The notes below the pieces were generated by a model that was not told the DNA's origin, searched no databases, and saw only the letters and a list, made by a program, of their open reading frames with translations. A stretch of 64,000 nt of DNA from the NCBI GenBank assembly GCA_004020365.1, contig SAQR01000037.1, forward strand, positions 1 through 64,000, written 5' to 3'. The translations under genes and the position numbers were made by a program. This stretch comes from Mesorhizobium sp. (GTDB taxonomy: Bacteria; Pseudomonadota; Alphaproteobacteria; Rhizobiales; Rhizobiaceae). Position 1 is the stretch's first letter. Each line of letters opens with the position of its first letter. Of the stretch, positions 1-7,377 are shown in pieces.

Positions 1-56
1 TCTCCCCCCAAGTGGGGGAGATGTCCGGCAGGACAGAGGGGGGCGCCTCGCTCCGG
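1..56. repeat. Intergenic mosaic repeat, family C (CTCCCCC...GGGGGAG plus GTCCGGCAGGACAG)
   Basis: A short palindrome of C-rich and G-rich arms is followed by ATGTCCGGCAGGACAG and a run of G. The same unit recurs near 1073-1134, 2608-2665, 2719-2765, 2798-2868, 52028-52082 and 52153-52200, on both strands. It does not code for anything recognisable. It resembles the intergenic mosaic elements known from rhizobial genomes. Confidence 0.75.
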
Positions 57-57
57 C

Positions 58-163
58 GTCAAAGGTCCTGCACCGTCGTGACGCTCTGAGGTAACGGCAT
101 GGATGCCAGGGTCTGCGCCGCGTCGCTTCGCTCCTTGCTCCGCCCTGGCATGACGAAGGGAGG
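58..163. repeat. Intergenic mosaic repeat, family D
   Basis: A roughly 100-bp non-coding module contains CACCGTCGTGACGCTCTGAG, GGATGCCAGGGTCTGCGCCG and CGTCGCTTCGCTCCTTGCTC. Close copies occur at 1147-1250 and, on the opposite strand, 51930-52020, with a shorter fragment at 52255-52300. It directly adjoins the family C palindrome and, here, the MITE-like element, so the modules travel as a mosaic. Confidence 0.65.
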
Positions 164-166
164 GAC

Positions 167-376
167 TACGGTGACAGTGCATTTTTTTCCCATGTTTGCC
201 CGGCTGTGGCTGCGTGTAGATTGAGCGCAGGGCTCCACTTGCAATAAGCATCGCCGATGTCGGCACTTGGGCGGCCGGTGGACAGCGAAGCACTTCCGGC
301 CAGGCGCCGAGCAAACCGGAAAAGCCATGAAATGGGGAACCCGGCAGGCGGAAAAAAATGGTGCACTGTCACCGCA
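167..376. mobile_element. MITE-like element, copy 1 (~206 bp, TIR, TA-type target)
   Basis: The element runs from CGGTGACAGTGCA to TGCACTGTCACCG, an inverted terminal repeat of 13 bp. It is flanked by TA on the left and CA (probably a decayed TA) on the right. The interior matches copies at 1253-1464 and 2348-2558 over its whole length. It has no transposase gene, so it would need one supplied in trans. A TA target with short TIRs is typical of the IS630/Tc1-mariner group, which is an inference here. Confidence 0.75.
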
Positions 377-473
377 TTTTCCTTTTTTATCGGTTTTGCA
401 GCGTAATGTTGTGGCCTCCACCGGAGTGGGGCGCTGTGCGCCTAATTTTTCCTGGAAACTGGATTCCACGCAC

Positions 474-896
474 ATGCGGCCAAAGAGAGTAGGTTTCTAT
501 GCCTGGCTTCTTCTTTCTGGCGTATGTCTCTCGATCCAAGCCTGTGGCAGCGGACGTGGCGGGCAGTCTGTCTCCAGTCAGGATTCGGCTTGCACTGACG
601 AAGAAGTCGTGAGCGCGATACAGGGTAATGGCGGTAAATTAATATTCAGCATTTCCGAGCTAAAGGCATTTCTTTCAAAGTATAAAGTTTGCGAATTTCG
701 TAAAAACGTGGAGGTGCCTATTTTTACTAGAAAAGATGTTGAATTTAAATTGCGTCACGATGTAAAAATAAAAACTAAATCCGATGGAGGCAATCTTTCT
801 GGTTGTGTAGAGCGTAGATTGGATGCATTCCCACCAGATACGTACATCGTTTGTTTCGGGCAAGGTCATGAGGGCTGGAGAAAAGTAGATGGATAA
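474..896 (+). CDS. Small putative lipoprotein, function unknown
   Basis: This encodes a 140-residue protein. Its N-terminus has a basic start, a hydrophobic stretch and a lipobox-like SIQAC with the acceptor Cys at residue 24, so it is probably exported and lipidated. The mature part is small and polar, with three further Cys, and I recognise no family. The reading frame stays open upstream to 267, but that part lies inside the MITE, so the ATG at 474 just before the signal peptide is preferred. The gene is AT-rich with many Lys, Phe and Asn codons ending in A or T, unlike the GC-rich genes around it, which suggests horizontal acquisition. Confidence 0.55.
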   Translation: MRPKRVGFYAWLLLSGVCLSIQACGSGRGGQSVSSQDSACTDEEVVSAIQGNGGKLIFSISELKAFLSKYKVCEFRKNVEVPIFTRKDVEFKLRHDVKIKTKSDGGNLSGCVERRLDAFPPDTYIVCFGQGHEGWRKVDG

Positions 897-1072
897 TAGC
901 TATTCGATCGGCGTTGGTGCGTTCTCCCCTACCAGGTGGAACGCTTCGAGGGCCATGACGTCGTTCTCACACCTGGCATGTCGGTGACGGCGCCCACGAG
1001 GGGGGAGATTGGATGTTACGCCGGTTTCGCAAATCGCCAACGTTGTAGGAATGAGCGGAGCGTGGACGCTGC
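897..1072. other. Intergenic, no gene seen
   Basis: The stretch between the lipoprotein gene and the mosaic repeat at 1073 holds no recognisable gene. It contains CGCCCACGAGGGGGGAGATTGG, a partial arm of the family C repeat. Together with the repeats at 1073-1464 it makes the 615-bp gap before the Sel1 gene entirely repeat-derived or non-coding. Confidence 0.4.
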
Positions 1073-1134
1073 CGATCTCCCCCCAAGTGGGCCCAAGTGG
1101 GGGAGATGTCCGGCAGGACAGAGGGGGGCGCCCT
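1073..1134. repeat. Intergenic mosaic repeat, family C, copy 2
   Basis: The palindrome CTCCCCCCAAGTGG is partly duplicated here (AAGTGGGCCCAAGTGGGGGAG) before ATGTCCGGCAGGACAG. Like copy 1 it is followed by a family D module and then a MITE, so 1-376 and about 1090-1464 are two versions of one composite unit. Confidence 0.65.
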
Positions 1135-1146
1135 CGCTCCGCCGTC

Positions 1147-1250
1147 AGAGGTTCTGCATCGTCGTGACGCTCCGATGTCACGGCATGGATGCCAGGGTCT
1201 GCGCCGCGTCGCTTCGCTCCTTCCTCCGCCTTGGCATGACCAAGGGAGGG
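1147..1250. repeat. Intergenic mosaic repeat, family D, copy 2
   Basis: It matches 58-163 closely, including GGATGCCAGGGTCTGCGCCG and the GCTTCGCTCCTTCCTCCGCC region, and ends directly at the MITE in the same phase as copy 1. Confidence 0.65.
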
Positions 1251-1252
1251 AC

Positions 1253-1464
1253 TACGATGACAGTGCACTTTTCCCATGTTTGCCCGGCTGTGGCTGCGTG
1301 TAGATTGAGCGCATAGTTCGGACTTGCAGTAAGCATCGCCGATGTCGGCACTTGGGCGGCCGGTGGACAGCGGAGCACTTCCGGGCCAGGTGCCGAGCAA
1401 ACCGGAAAAGCCATGAACGGGGAACCCGGCAGGTGGAAAGAAAAAATGGTGCACTGTCACCGTA
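1253..1464. mobile_element. MITE-like element, copy 2 (~208 bp)
   Basis: It has the same ends as copy 1 (CGATGACAGTGCA / TGCACTGTCACCG) and is flanked on both sides by TA. Its right end lies 48 bp before the Sel1 gene start, so it could contribute promoter or leader sequence to that gene. Confidence 0.75.
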
Positions 1465-1511
1465 TTTCCAACCTCACGGGGTCGCGAGATGTGTCGCCAA
1501 GCGGAGGCAAG

Positions 1512-2288
1512 ATGATGAAGTCAACCCGGTTTGTCGTATCTCTGTGGTTTTCGGTTCTGCTTTTTGTCATTGCTCTGTTTTCTCCTACTGCGTCGCAAGG
1601 AGGTGCTCTTGAGGCGGAAGCTGCCTTCAAGGCGAATAATTACCAAGTTGCATACAAGGAATGGAAAGAGCTTGCTGAAAACGGCGACGCCATCGCTGAG
1701 TTCAATTTGGGATTCCTATACTCAAGAGGGCTCGGAGTTCCGAAGGATTACTCCAAGGCTGCGGAATGGTGGACGAAGGCAGCAATGCAAAAAATGGCCG
1801 TGGCGGAGGTGAATCTCGGCCTTCTGTATTCTTGGGGTCAAGGAGTTCAGCTGGATGACGAAAAGGCGGCTGAACTTTGGCGCAGTGCAGCGACACAAGG
1901 ATTATCTGAAGCTCAGCAATACCTCGGATACGTGTACCTCATTGGTAAAGGTGTGCCAAAAAGCAGCAATGACGCCATTTTTTGGCTCACCAAAGCCGCA
2001 GAACAGGGCAACGTCGACGCTCAAGTTAGTTTAGGTTCAATTTATCTCAGTCGTACAGATGTCGATAAAAATCTAAGCCTCGCGTACCTTTGGTACAATA
2101 AGGCCGCAAAGCAAAATGATGCGCAGGCACAATATAATGTTGGCCTGATGTATCTGAAGGGTGCCGGAGTTGAGAGCGACACAGCACTTGCAATGGAGTG
2201 GCTAAAGAGCTCTGCCGCACAAGGCCACGAAGGTGCAAAAAAAGCACTTATCCGCATGCAGACAGAGCTACAGAAGACGCCACCTTAA
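1512..2288 (+). CDS. Secreted Sel1-repeat (TPR-like) protein
   Basis: This encodes a 258-residue protein with an N-terminal signal peptide (hydrophobic residues about 6-25) and then five to six tandem Sel1-like repeats. The repeats show the usual A..NLG.LY..G.GV..D...A..W..KAA pattern, for example near residues 60-95, 98-130 and 132-165. Sel1 repeats are alpha-helical solenoids that act as protein-binding scaffolds, often in the envelope of alpha-proteobacteria. The start at 1512 is chosen because GGAGG lies five bases upstream and the signal peptide follows directly; the longer open frame from 1413 begins inside MITE copy 2. The gene has lower GC than the core genes, matching the neighbouring lipoprotein gene. 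Its partner is unknown. Confidence 0.8.
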   Translation: MMKSTRFVVSLWFSVLLFVIALFSPTASQGGALEAEAAFKANNYQVAYKEWKELAENGDAIAEFNLGFLYSRGLGVPKDYSKAAEWWTKAAMQKMAVAEVNLGLLYSWGQGVQLDDEKAAELWRSAATQGLSEAQQYLGYVYLIGKGVPKSSNDAIFWLTKAAEQGNVDAQVSLGSIYLSRTDVDKNLSLAYLWYNKAAKQNDAQAQYNVGLMYLKGAGVESDTALAMEWLKSSAAQGHEGAKKALIRMQTELQKTPP

Positions 2289-2347
2289 TTTTCCATTCCC
2301 TCCACGACGAATAACCATCCAGTATAAACAGAGGGATTCAAAAGAAT

Positions 2348-2558
2348 TACGGTGATAGTGCACTTTTCCCATGTTTGCCCGGCTGCGGCTGTGTGTAGAT
2401 CGAGCCCATGGCTCGACTTGCAGTAAGTGCCGCCGATGCCGGCATCTGGGCGGCCAGTGGACAGCGAAGCACTTCCGGCCAGGCGCCGAGCAAACCGGAA
2501 AAGCCATGAAATGGGGAACCCGGCAGGCGGAAAGAAAAAATGGTGCACTGTCACCGTA
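2348..2558. mobile_element. MITE-like element, copy 3 (~207 bp)
   Basis: Ends are CGGTGATAGTGCA / TGCACTGTCACCG with TA on both sides. The interior is the same as copies 1 and 2 but somewhat diverged at its left third. It sits 60 bp downstream of the Sel1 gene, so the Sel1 gene is bracketed by two copies in the same orientation. Confidence 0.75.
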
Positions 2559-2607
2559 TTTCCCAGCCGACGAATGCAGTTGCGCAGAATGAAAACAGCA
2601 GCGATCC

Positions 2608-2868
2608 TTCGCGCCCCCCTCTGTCCTGCCGGACATCTCCCCCACAAGGGGGGAGATCGGCTATCATTGCGGCTTTCGCCAATGCCCAACGTTGATGAAC
2701 AGGCGCCATCAGCGAAGCTGCCAATCTCCCCACAAGGGTCCACAAAGGGGGGAGATCGGCTGTCATTGCGGCTTTCGCCAGCGCCGTCAGCGAAGTTGCC
2801 AATCTCCCCCCAAGTGGGGGAGATGCCAAGTTTTGGCAAAGAGGGCAGGACAGAGGGGGGCGCCTCGC
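2608..2868. repeat. Cluster of three family C mosaic repeats
   Basis: Three copies of the CTCCCCC/GGGGGAG palindrome lie here: 2608-2665 in reverse orientation, 2719-2765 and 2798-2868 forward. Between them are related segments containing GGCTNTCATTGCGGCTTTCGCC. The last copy carries an inserted CAAGTTTTGGCAAAGAG before the GGCAGGACAG part. With MITE copy 3 they fill the gap between the Sel1 gene and aioX; no gene is seen. Confidence 0.65.
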
Positions 2869-2959
2869 TCCGCCATCAAGGGTTCTGCACTGATGCGTCG
2901 GCTCGCTCCAAGATCCGGCTCCGTTTTTTTGCAGTTCCTGGACCTCTGCATTTTCGGAT

Positions 2960-3904
2960 ATGATCGGCTCGACCGGGTGCGCTCTCGCTCCGGTCGGGAG
3001 GCGATTGTTGAGGAACCTAGGCAACCCGCACAGGGCCACCGACGGCGTTCCGATCACACGGCGTGATCTGATTGCGGCCGCCGTTTCGGGTGCGGTCTTC
3101 GCCCCCTTTGCACTTGGCGCCGAGGAAGAGAGTTTCAAATTCGGCCTGACGCCGGTGTTCCTCTCCAACGATCTCGAACTGCTTGGCCATCTGCGCAGCT
3201 ATCTCAGCGCCAGGATGGGTGGCCGGGTCGAACTCGTCACGCGCCGCACCTATCAGGAGATCACGGCGCTGCTGGTTTCCGGCCAGATCCAGTCGGCATG
3301 GATCTGCGGCTATCCCTATGTGCAGTTCAAGGCCGATCTCGACCTTGTCGCAACCCCGGTCTGGCACGGCAAGCCGCTCTACCAATCGTACCTGATCGCT
3401 TCGGCCGATCGTAAAGTCGATGACTGGACCGGATTGAAGGGCGACGTCCATGCGTTCTCGGATCCTGATTCCAATTCGGGTTTTCTGGTGACGCGGGCGC
3501 TGCTTGCGGAAAACCGCCAGCTTCCCGGCAGCTTTTTCGCGCGCAGCTTTTTCACCTATGGCCACCGAAACGTCATCAGGGCCGTCGCTTCCGGCCTCGC
3601 TCAGTCGGGCAGCGTCGACGGCTATGTCTACGATGTCATGCGTGAGACCGAGCCGGATCTGGTGAAGCAGACCAGGATCGTGCGCAAGTCGGAATGGCTG
3701 GGCTTTCCGCCGATAGCGTCGCCGAAGTCCGTCGCCAACGATCGACGCGTCAAGGCGTTGCGGCAGGCCTTGATTTCCATGGACGATGATGCCGAGGGTC
3801 GGAAGGTTCTTGCCCTACTTCGTCTGGACGGGTTCGTGGCGACCGATCCGTCGCTCTTCGACGCGATTGCGGCCAAGGTGGAAACCGTGAGGCAGTTCGG
3901 ATGA
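2960..3904 (+). CDS. aioX: Arsenite-binding periplasmic sensor protein AioX
   Basis: It belongs to the PhnD-like periplasmic binding proteins. In arsenite oxidisers AioX binds arsenite and signals to the AioS kinase. The protein has a Tat-like leader (TRRDLIAAA then Ala-rich, near residues 33-54), then a single binding domain with Cys116 in WICGYPY, the position expected for the conserved Cys needed for arsenite response. Identity is strongly supported by the neighbours aioS, aioR, aioB and aioA. The start is uncertain: the ATG at 2960 lacks a ribosome site, while TTG at 3008 has GGGAGG six bases upstream and would give a 298-residue protein. The end overlaps aioS by four bases (ATGA), indicating translational coupling. 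Confidence 0.88.
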   Translation: MIGSTGCALAPVGRRLLRNLGNPHRATDGVPITRRDLIAAAVSGAVFAPFALGAEEESFKFGLTPVFLSNDLELLGHLRSYLSARMGGRVELVTRRTYQEITALLVSGQIQSAWICGYPYVQFKADLDLVATPVWHGKPLYQSYLIASADRKVDDWTGLKGDVHAFSDPDSNSGFLVTRALLAENRQLPGSFFARSFFTYGHRNVIRAVASGLAQSGSVDGYVYDVMRETEPDLVKQTRIVRKSEWLGFPPIASPKSVANDRRVKALRQALISMDDDAEGRKVLALLRLDGFVATDPSLFDAIAAKVETVRQFG

Positions 3905-5358
3905 AGCTGCTCCGGCGTTTCCGATCGATTCCCGTCTCCTACCGCGTGCCGGTGCTGGTCGCCTTGCTCATGGTGGTCATCAGTGCGGCCATTTCCGAGC
4001 GCGTGCTCAGCCGGCTGTCGCGGACACAGGAAAGCTTCCTCAACGGTCTTGCCGAAACCTATCTGGACGGGCTTTCGTCAGCGGTCGTGCCGGCCGTGTT
4101 GCGGGCCGACGTCTGGGAGGTGTTCGACGCGCTCGACAGGTCGTCGGCGTCCTATAAGTCGCTCGCTCCGATCGAAACCGTGGTGACCGGCTCAGACGGC
4201 AAGGTGCTCGCAGCCAGCGATCCGAACCGGATCGCGAGCTATTCCGAATTGCCGGCCGATTACCGCAATCGCTATGGGCCGGGGGTCGTCACCATCGACA
4301 AGGCCAGTTTGACCGGGTTCGCTCACCGCGACCTCGTCTATCAGGGCCAGCCGATCGGCACCATCCACGCCATATTCGATGTTTCGCATCTGTTTGCCGA
4401 GCGGCGTGCGATTCTCGTCACCCTGCTCATTACCAACGGCGTCCTCGCGGCTTTGTTCGCACTGGGCGGTTTCGTGCTGGTGAGGCAGATGATCGGCCCG
4501 ATGCGGGTGCTGGAGGACCGCATGCGCGCCGCCGCGCATGGCGCGGCCGAGCCGATCCCACCGCGGGAAATCCCGGCCGGGGACTCCGAAGTCGCAGGCC
4601 TGTTCCGCGGCTACAATGCCCTTGTCCATGCCGAGCGTGAGCGCGCGAACTTCGCCATGCAGCTCGCCGAGGAAGAGAAGCTGTCGAGCCTCGGGCGTCT
4701 CGCTTCCGGCATGGCGCACGAGATCAACAATCCGCTTGGCGGCCTGTTCAACGCACTGGACACGTTGAAGACTCATGGCGAGACCCCCGGTGTTCGCGAC
4801 ACCTCGATCAGCCTGATCGAGCGCGGGCTTGCCGGCATTCGCGACGTGGTCGAGGCGGCGCTTGCGACCTATCGGCCAGAACGATCGCAGCGCCCGATGA
4901 GCGCTGCCGATCTGGATGATATCAGTCTGTTGCTCAAGCCGGAATTGCGCCGCAAGCGGCAGCGGCTTGACTGGAGCGTCGCGTGGAACGGTGCGCGGGA
5001 GCTGCCCATCCGAGGCGGTCCGGTCCGTCAGGCGATCCTCAATCTCCTCCTCAATGCCAGCGCCGTCACTCCGGAAGACGGGACGGTTTCGCTGACGGCG
5101 ATGAGCGCAGACGACCGGTTGCACATCGAAATTGGCGACCAGGGCTGCGGAATGCCACCCGACATCGCAGGGATTCTCATCGACCAGGACCCCGGCCCGG
5201 CGGTGCGCGCCGGGCGTGGCCTCGGCCTCTGGATGGTCCGCCGCGTGGTTGACGATCTCGGCGGACGTGCCAGTATCGCAGCCAGAAGAGGCGGAGGGAC
5301 GGCGGTCACGCTGACAATTCCCTTCGACACGGAGGACGTCAAAGCCCATGCTGCCTGA
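3901..5358 (+). CDS. aioS: Arsenite-responsive sensor histidine kinase AioS
   Basis: This encodes a 485-residue membrane histidine kinase. Transmembrane segments lie near residues 16-34 and 171-195, enclosing a periplasmic sensory domain that would contact AioX. A HAMP-like linker follows, then the H-box LASGMAHEINNPLGG with phosphorylated His273. The catalytic domain shows an N-box (ILNLLLNAS), a G1 box (GDQGCGMP) and a G2 box (GRGLGLW). The H-box type (HEINNPL) is that of NtrB-like kinases paired with sigma-54 activators, which fits the next gene. It overlaps aioX by four bases and aioR by eleven, so the three are one translation-coupled unit. Confidence 0.9.
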   Translation: MKLLRRFRSIPVSYRVPVLVALLMVVISAAISERVLSRLSRTQESFLNGLAETYLDGLSSAVVPAVLRADVWEVFDALDRSSASYKSLAPIETVVTGSDGKVLAASDPNRIASYSELPADYRNRYGPGVVTIDKASLTGFAHRDLVYQGQPIGTIHAIFDVSHLFAERRAILVTLLITNGVLAALFALGGFVLVRQMIGPMRVLEDRMRAAAHGAAEPIPPREIPAGDSEVAGLFRGYNALVHAERERANFAMQLAEEEKLSSLGRLASGMAHEINNPLGGLFNALDTLKTHGETPGVRDTSISLIERGLAGIRDVVEAALATYRPERSQRPMSAADLDDISLLLKPELRRKRQRLDWSVAWNGARELPIRGGPVRQAILNLLLNASAVTPEDGTVSLTAMSADDRLHIEIGDQGCGMPPDIAGILIDQDPGPAVRAGRGLGLWMVRRVVDDLGGRASIAARRGGGTAVTLTIPFDTEDVKAHAA

Positions 5359-6685
5359 GCGCCCCCGGATAGGCCTCGTCGAGGACGATCCCGTCATGGG
5401 CGGCTCGATCGTCCTGCGCCTCGAGCTTGAGGGCTGGCAGGTGACCTGGTGGCAGTCAGGGCGGGATGCCATCTCCGGAATCGAAGGCCTCTGCGCTTGC
5501 CTCGATCTGGTGATTTGCGACGTCCGTCTCCCGGATATTTCCGGCGAAGTGGTTTTCAGCGAGCTTGCCAACCTGCCGAATTCGCCACCCTTTGTCTTCG
5601 TGACCGGCCATGGCGAGATCGACCAGGCTGTCCGCTTGATGCGATCCGGCGCCGTCGACTTCATGACCAAGCCATTCGCGATGGATGAATTCCTGCAGCG
5701 CATCGATGCCGCGCGACGGACAACGCATGGCCAGCCCAAGGACTATTTCCTCGGCGAGTCCCCGGCCATCCAGCATGCCGAAGATCTGCTGCGTCGTTAC
5801 GCCGGCCACGATCTGCCCGTGCTGATCACCGGCGAGACCGGATGCGGCAAGGAAGTCGCGGCCCGCCTGCTGCATGAGGTCTCACCTCGGCGCCTGGAGC
5901 CGTTCATCGCCGTCAACTGTGCGGCGATCCCGGCCGAACTGTTGGAAAGCGAGATTTTCGGTCACGAAAAAGGCGCGTTTACCGGGGCGCAACAGCGGCA
6001 TCTCGGATACGCCGAACGGGCCGGAAAAGGCACTTTGTTCCTGGACGAGATCGGCGACATGCCAGCGCCGCTTCAGGCAAAACTGCTCAGGCTCATCGAG
6101 GCTGGCAGTTTCAATCGCGTCGGCGGCGAGACGCCCTGCACGTTTGACGCACGGGTTGTTTCCGCCACGCATCGCGATCTTGCCCAGCGCGATGGCCGGT
6201 CGAGTTTTCGCGAGGATCTGTATTTTCGACTCGCGGTCCTGCCGGTAGCGATTCCGCCGCTGCGCGAGCGGCATGAAGACATCACTTGGCTGCTCGACAG
6301 GTTCCTTGAAAACGCCGCGACCCGGTCCAATGCCAGGATTCGGGGTTTTAGCGCGCTGGCCGAGGAGGCCGCACTCGCCTATCCCTGGCCCGGAAATGTG
6401 CGGGAGCTTAGAAACCGCGTCGAGCGGGCGGTGGCGTTGTCGACCAGTGAATGGATCATGCCCGGCGACCTGTTCCCGGAGCGGACGTCAAAGCCCGCAA
6501 ACGCGGCATTCGCCCCGCTGGCCGATGTACGCGATGCCGCCGAGCGGCGGCAGATAGAGCGGGCGCTGGACGAAACCGGCGGTCAAATCGCAAAAGCAGC
6601 CGGGTTGCTGGCGATCTCCCGAACGACGCTTTGGGAGAAGATGACGCGGCTCGGCGTTGCCGATCGGGCGCGTTCGACTTCCTGA
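5348..6685 (+). CDS. aioR: Sigma-54-dependent response regulator AioR
   Basis: This encodes a 445-residue NtrC-class activator. The receiver domain (about 1-120) has acidic residues Glu12-Asp14, phospho-acceptor Asp58 in ICDVRLP and Lys108. The AAA+ domain has Walker A GETGCGKE (162-169), the sigma-54 contact loop GAFTGA (209-214) and Walker B LFLDE (230-234). A Fis-type helix-turn-helix closes the protein ([17 protein letters not shown]). It should be phosphorylated by AioS and drive RNA polymerase-sigma-54 at the aioBA promoter, for which a consensus site lies at 6783. The gene is the last of the aioXSR unit. Confidence 0.92.
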   Translation: MLPERPRIGLVEDDPVMGGSIVLRLELEGWQVTWWQSGRDAISGIEGLCACLDLVICDVRLPDISGEVVFSELANLPNSPPFVFVTGHGEIDQAVRLMRSGAVDFMTKPFAMDEFLQRIDAARRTTHGQPKDYFLGESPAIQHAEDLLRRYAGHDLPVLITGETGCGKEVAARLLHEVSPRRLEPFIAVNCAAIPAELLESEIFGHEKGAFTGAQQRHLGYAERAGKGTLFLDEIGDMPAPLQAKLLRLIEAGSFNRVGGETPCTFDARVVSATHRDLAQRDGRSSFREDLYFRLAVLPVAIPPLRERHEDITWLLDRFLENAATRSNARIRGFSALAEEAALAYPWPGNVRELRNRVERAVALSTSEWIMPGDLFPERTSKPANAAFAPLADVRDAAERRQIERALDETGGQIAKAAGLLAISRTTLWEKMTRLGVADRARSTS

Positions 6686-6701
6686 ACCTTCGGCAGTGCA
6701 G

Positions 6702-6723
6702 CATGTCCGGATTTCCGAACATG
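6702..6723. promoter_or_regulatory. 22-bp inverted repeat, candidate AioR enhancer site or aioR terminator
   Basis: CATGTCCGG and CCGAACATG form a palindrome with one mismatch around ATTT. Its centre is about 98 bp upstream of the predicted aioBA transcription start, the usual place for an enhancer-binding activator. It also lies 17 bp after the aioR stop and could fold as an RNA hairpin, but no T-run follows, so the operator reading is favoured. Confidence 0.45.
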
Positions 6724-6782
6724 CTGGCTCAATGGCACGGGTTTTCCAGCAGTTCCTCTAATCAAATCGGCGGCTGCTCGGT

Positions 6783-6798
6783 TGGCACAGGCGTTGCA
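6783..6798 (+). promoter_or_regulatory. Sigma-54 (-24/-12) promoter of aioBA
   Basis: TGGCACAGGCGTTGCA matches the TGGCAC-N5-TTGCA consensus of RpoN promoters at every conserved base with correct spacing. Transcription should start near 6809, giving a leader of about 27 bases before the aioB ATG at 6836. The AioR class and known RpoN dependence of aioBA in Agrobacterium and related species agree with this. Confidence 0.9.
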
Positions 6799-6835
6799 AG
6801 GCCGCTTGCGACGATTTCGCCAATGGGAGGAATGC

Positions 6836-7363
6836 ATGGATCGCTGCAACAGGCTGGTCGACGTCGGCCGCCGTCGATTCTTGAGGGGAGGGGCGTTCGC
6901 CGCCGCCGGCATGGCCACGGCAGCGGCGCTGCCGGCGCAAGCCCAGACCAAGGCTGCACCCGGTCTGGCACTGGTCGAATACCCGTCGAACAAGTTGGCC
7001 AATATAGCCGATTTGAAGCCGAACGAGCCTTTCGATGTCGGCTACCCCGATGAGAACGCGCCCGGTGTGCTGCTAAAACTTGGAACGAAAGTGGAAGGTG
7101 GCGCCGGTCCTGACGGCGACATCGTCGGCTTCTCGACAATCTGCCCGCACAAGGGTTTTCCGCTCAACTACAATGCCGACGACCACTCCTTCAATTGTCC
7201 CGGCCACTATTCGCGCTTCGACGCCGATGCCGGCGGGCAACAGATCTGGGGGCAGTCGACCGCCAACCTGCCGCAATACGCGCTCCGCATCGACGACAAG
7301 GGCGACATCTATGCCGAGGGCGTGGACGAGCTGCTCTACGGCCGTCTGAGCAACGTGCTTTAA
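6836..7363 (+). CDS. aioB: Arsenite oxidase small subunit, Rieske [2Fe-2S] protein AioB
   Basis: The small subunit passes electrons from the molybdenum subunit AioA to a cytochrome in the periplasm. The 175-residue protein begins with a Tat signal (RRRFLRGG, residues 12-19, then an Ala-rich stretch to AQA near 37). This leader is thought to carry the folded AioBA complex across the membrane. The Rieske ligands are Cys103 and His105 (CPHKG) and Cys121 and His124 (CPGH). Residues 108 and 123 are Phe and Gly rather than the disulfide Cys pair of the Alcaligenes enzyme; this is the arrangement known for Rhizobium NT-26. GGGAGG at 6825-6830 supports the start. Confidence 0.95.
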   Translation: MDRCNRLVDVGRRRFLRGGAFAAAGMATAAALPAQAQTKAAPGLALVEYPSNKLANIADLKPNEPFDVGYPDENAPGVLLKLGTKVEGGAGPDGDIVGFSTICPHKGFPLNYNADDHSFNCPGHYSRFDADAGGQQIWGQSTANLPQYALRIDDKGDIYAEGVDELLYGRLSNVL

Positions 7364-7377
7364 GGGAGGATCGGATC

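Noticed and set aside
267-473. Upstream extension of the lipoprotein reading frame
   Set aside because: It lies in MITE copy 1 and its flank; the signal peptide begins at 474.
1-2868. The family C/D repeats as a CRISPR array
   Set aside because: Repeats are irregularly spaced, in both orientations, and lack uniform spacers or cas genes.
6733-6747. TGGCACGGGTTTTCC as a second sigma-54 promoter
   Set aside because: The -12 part reads TTCCA rather than TTGCA, while the site at 6783 is a near-perfect match in the right place.
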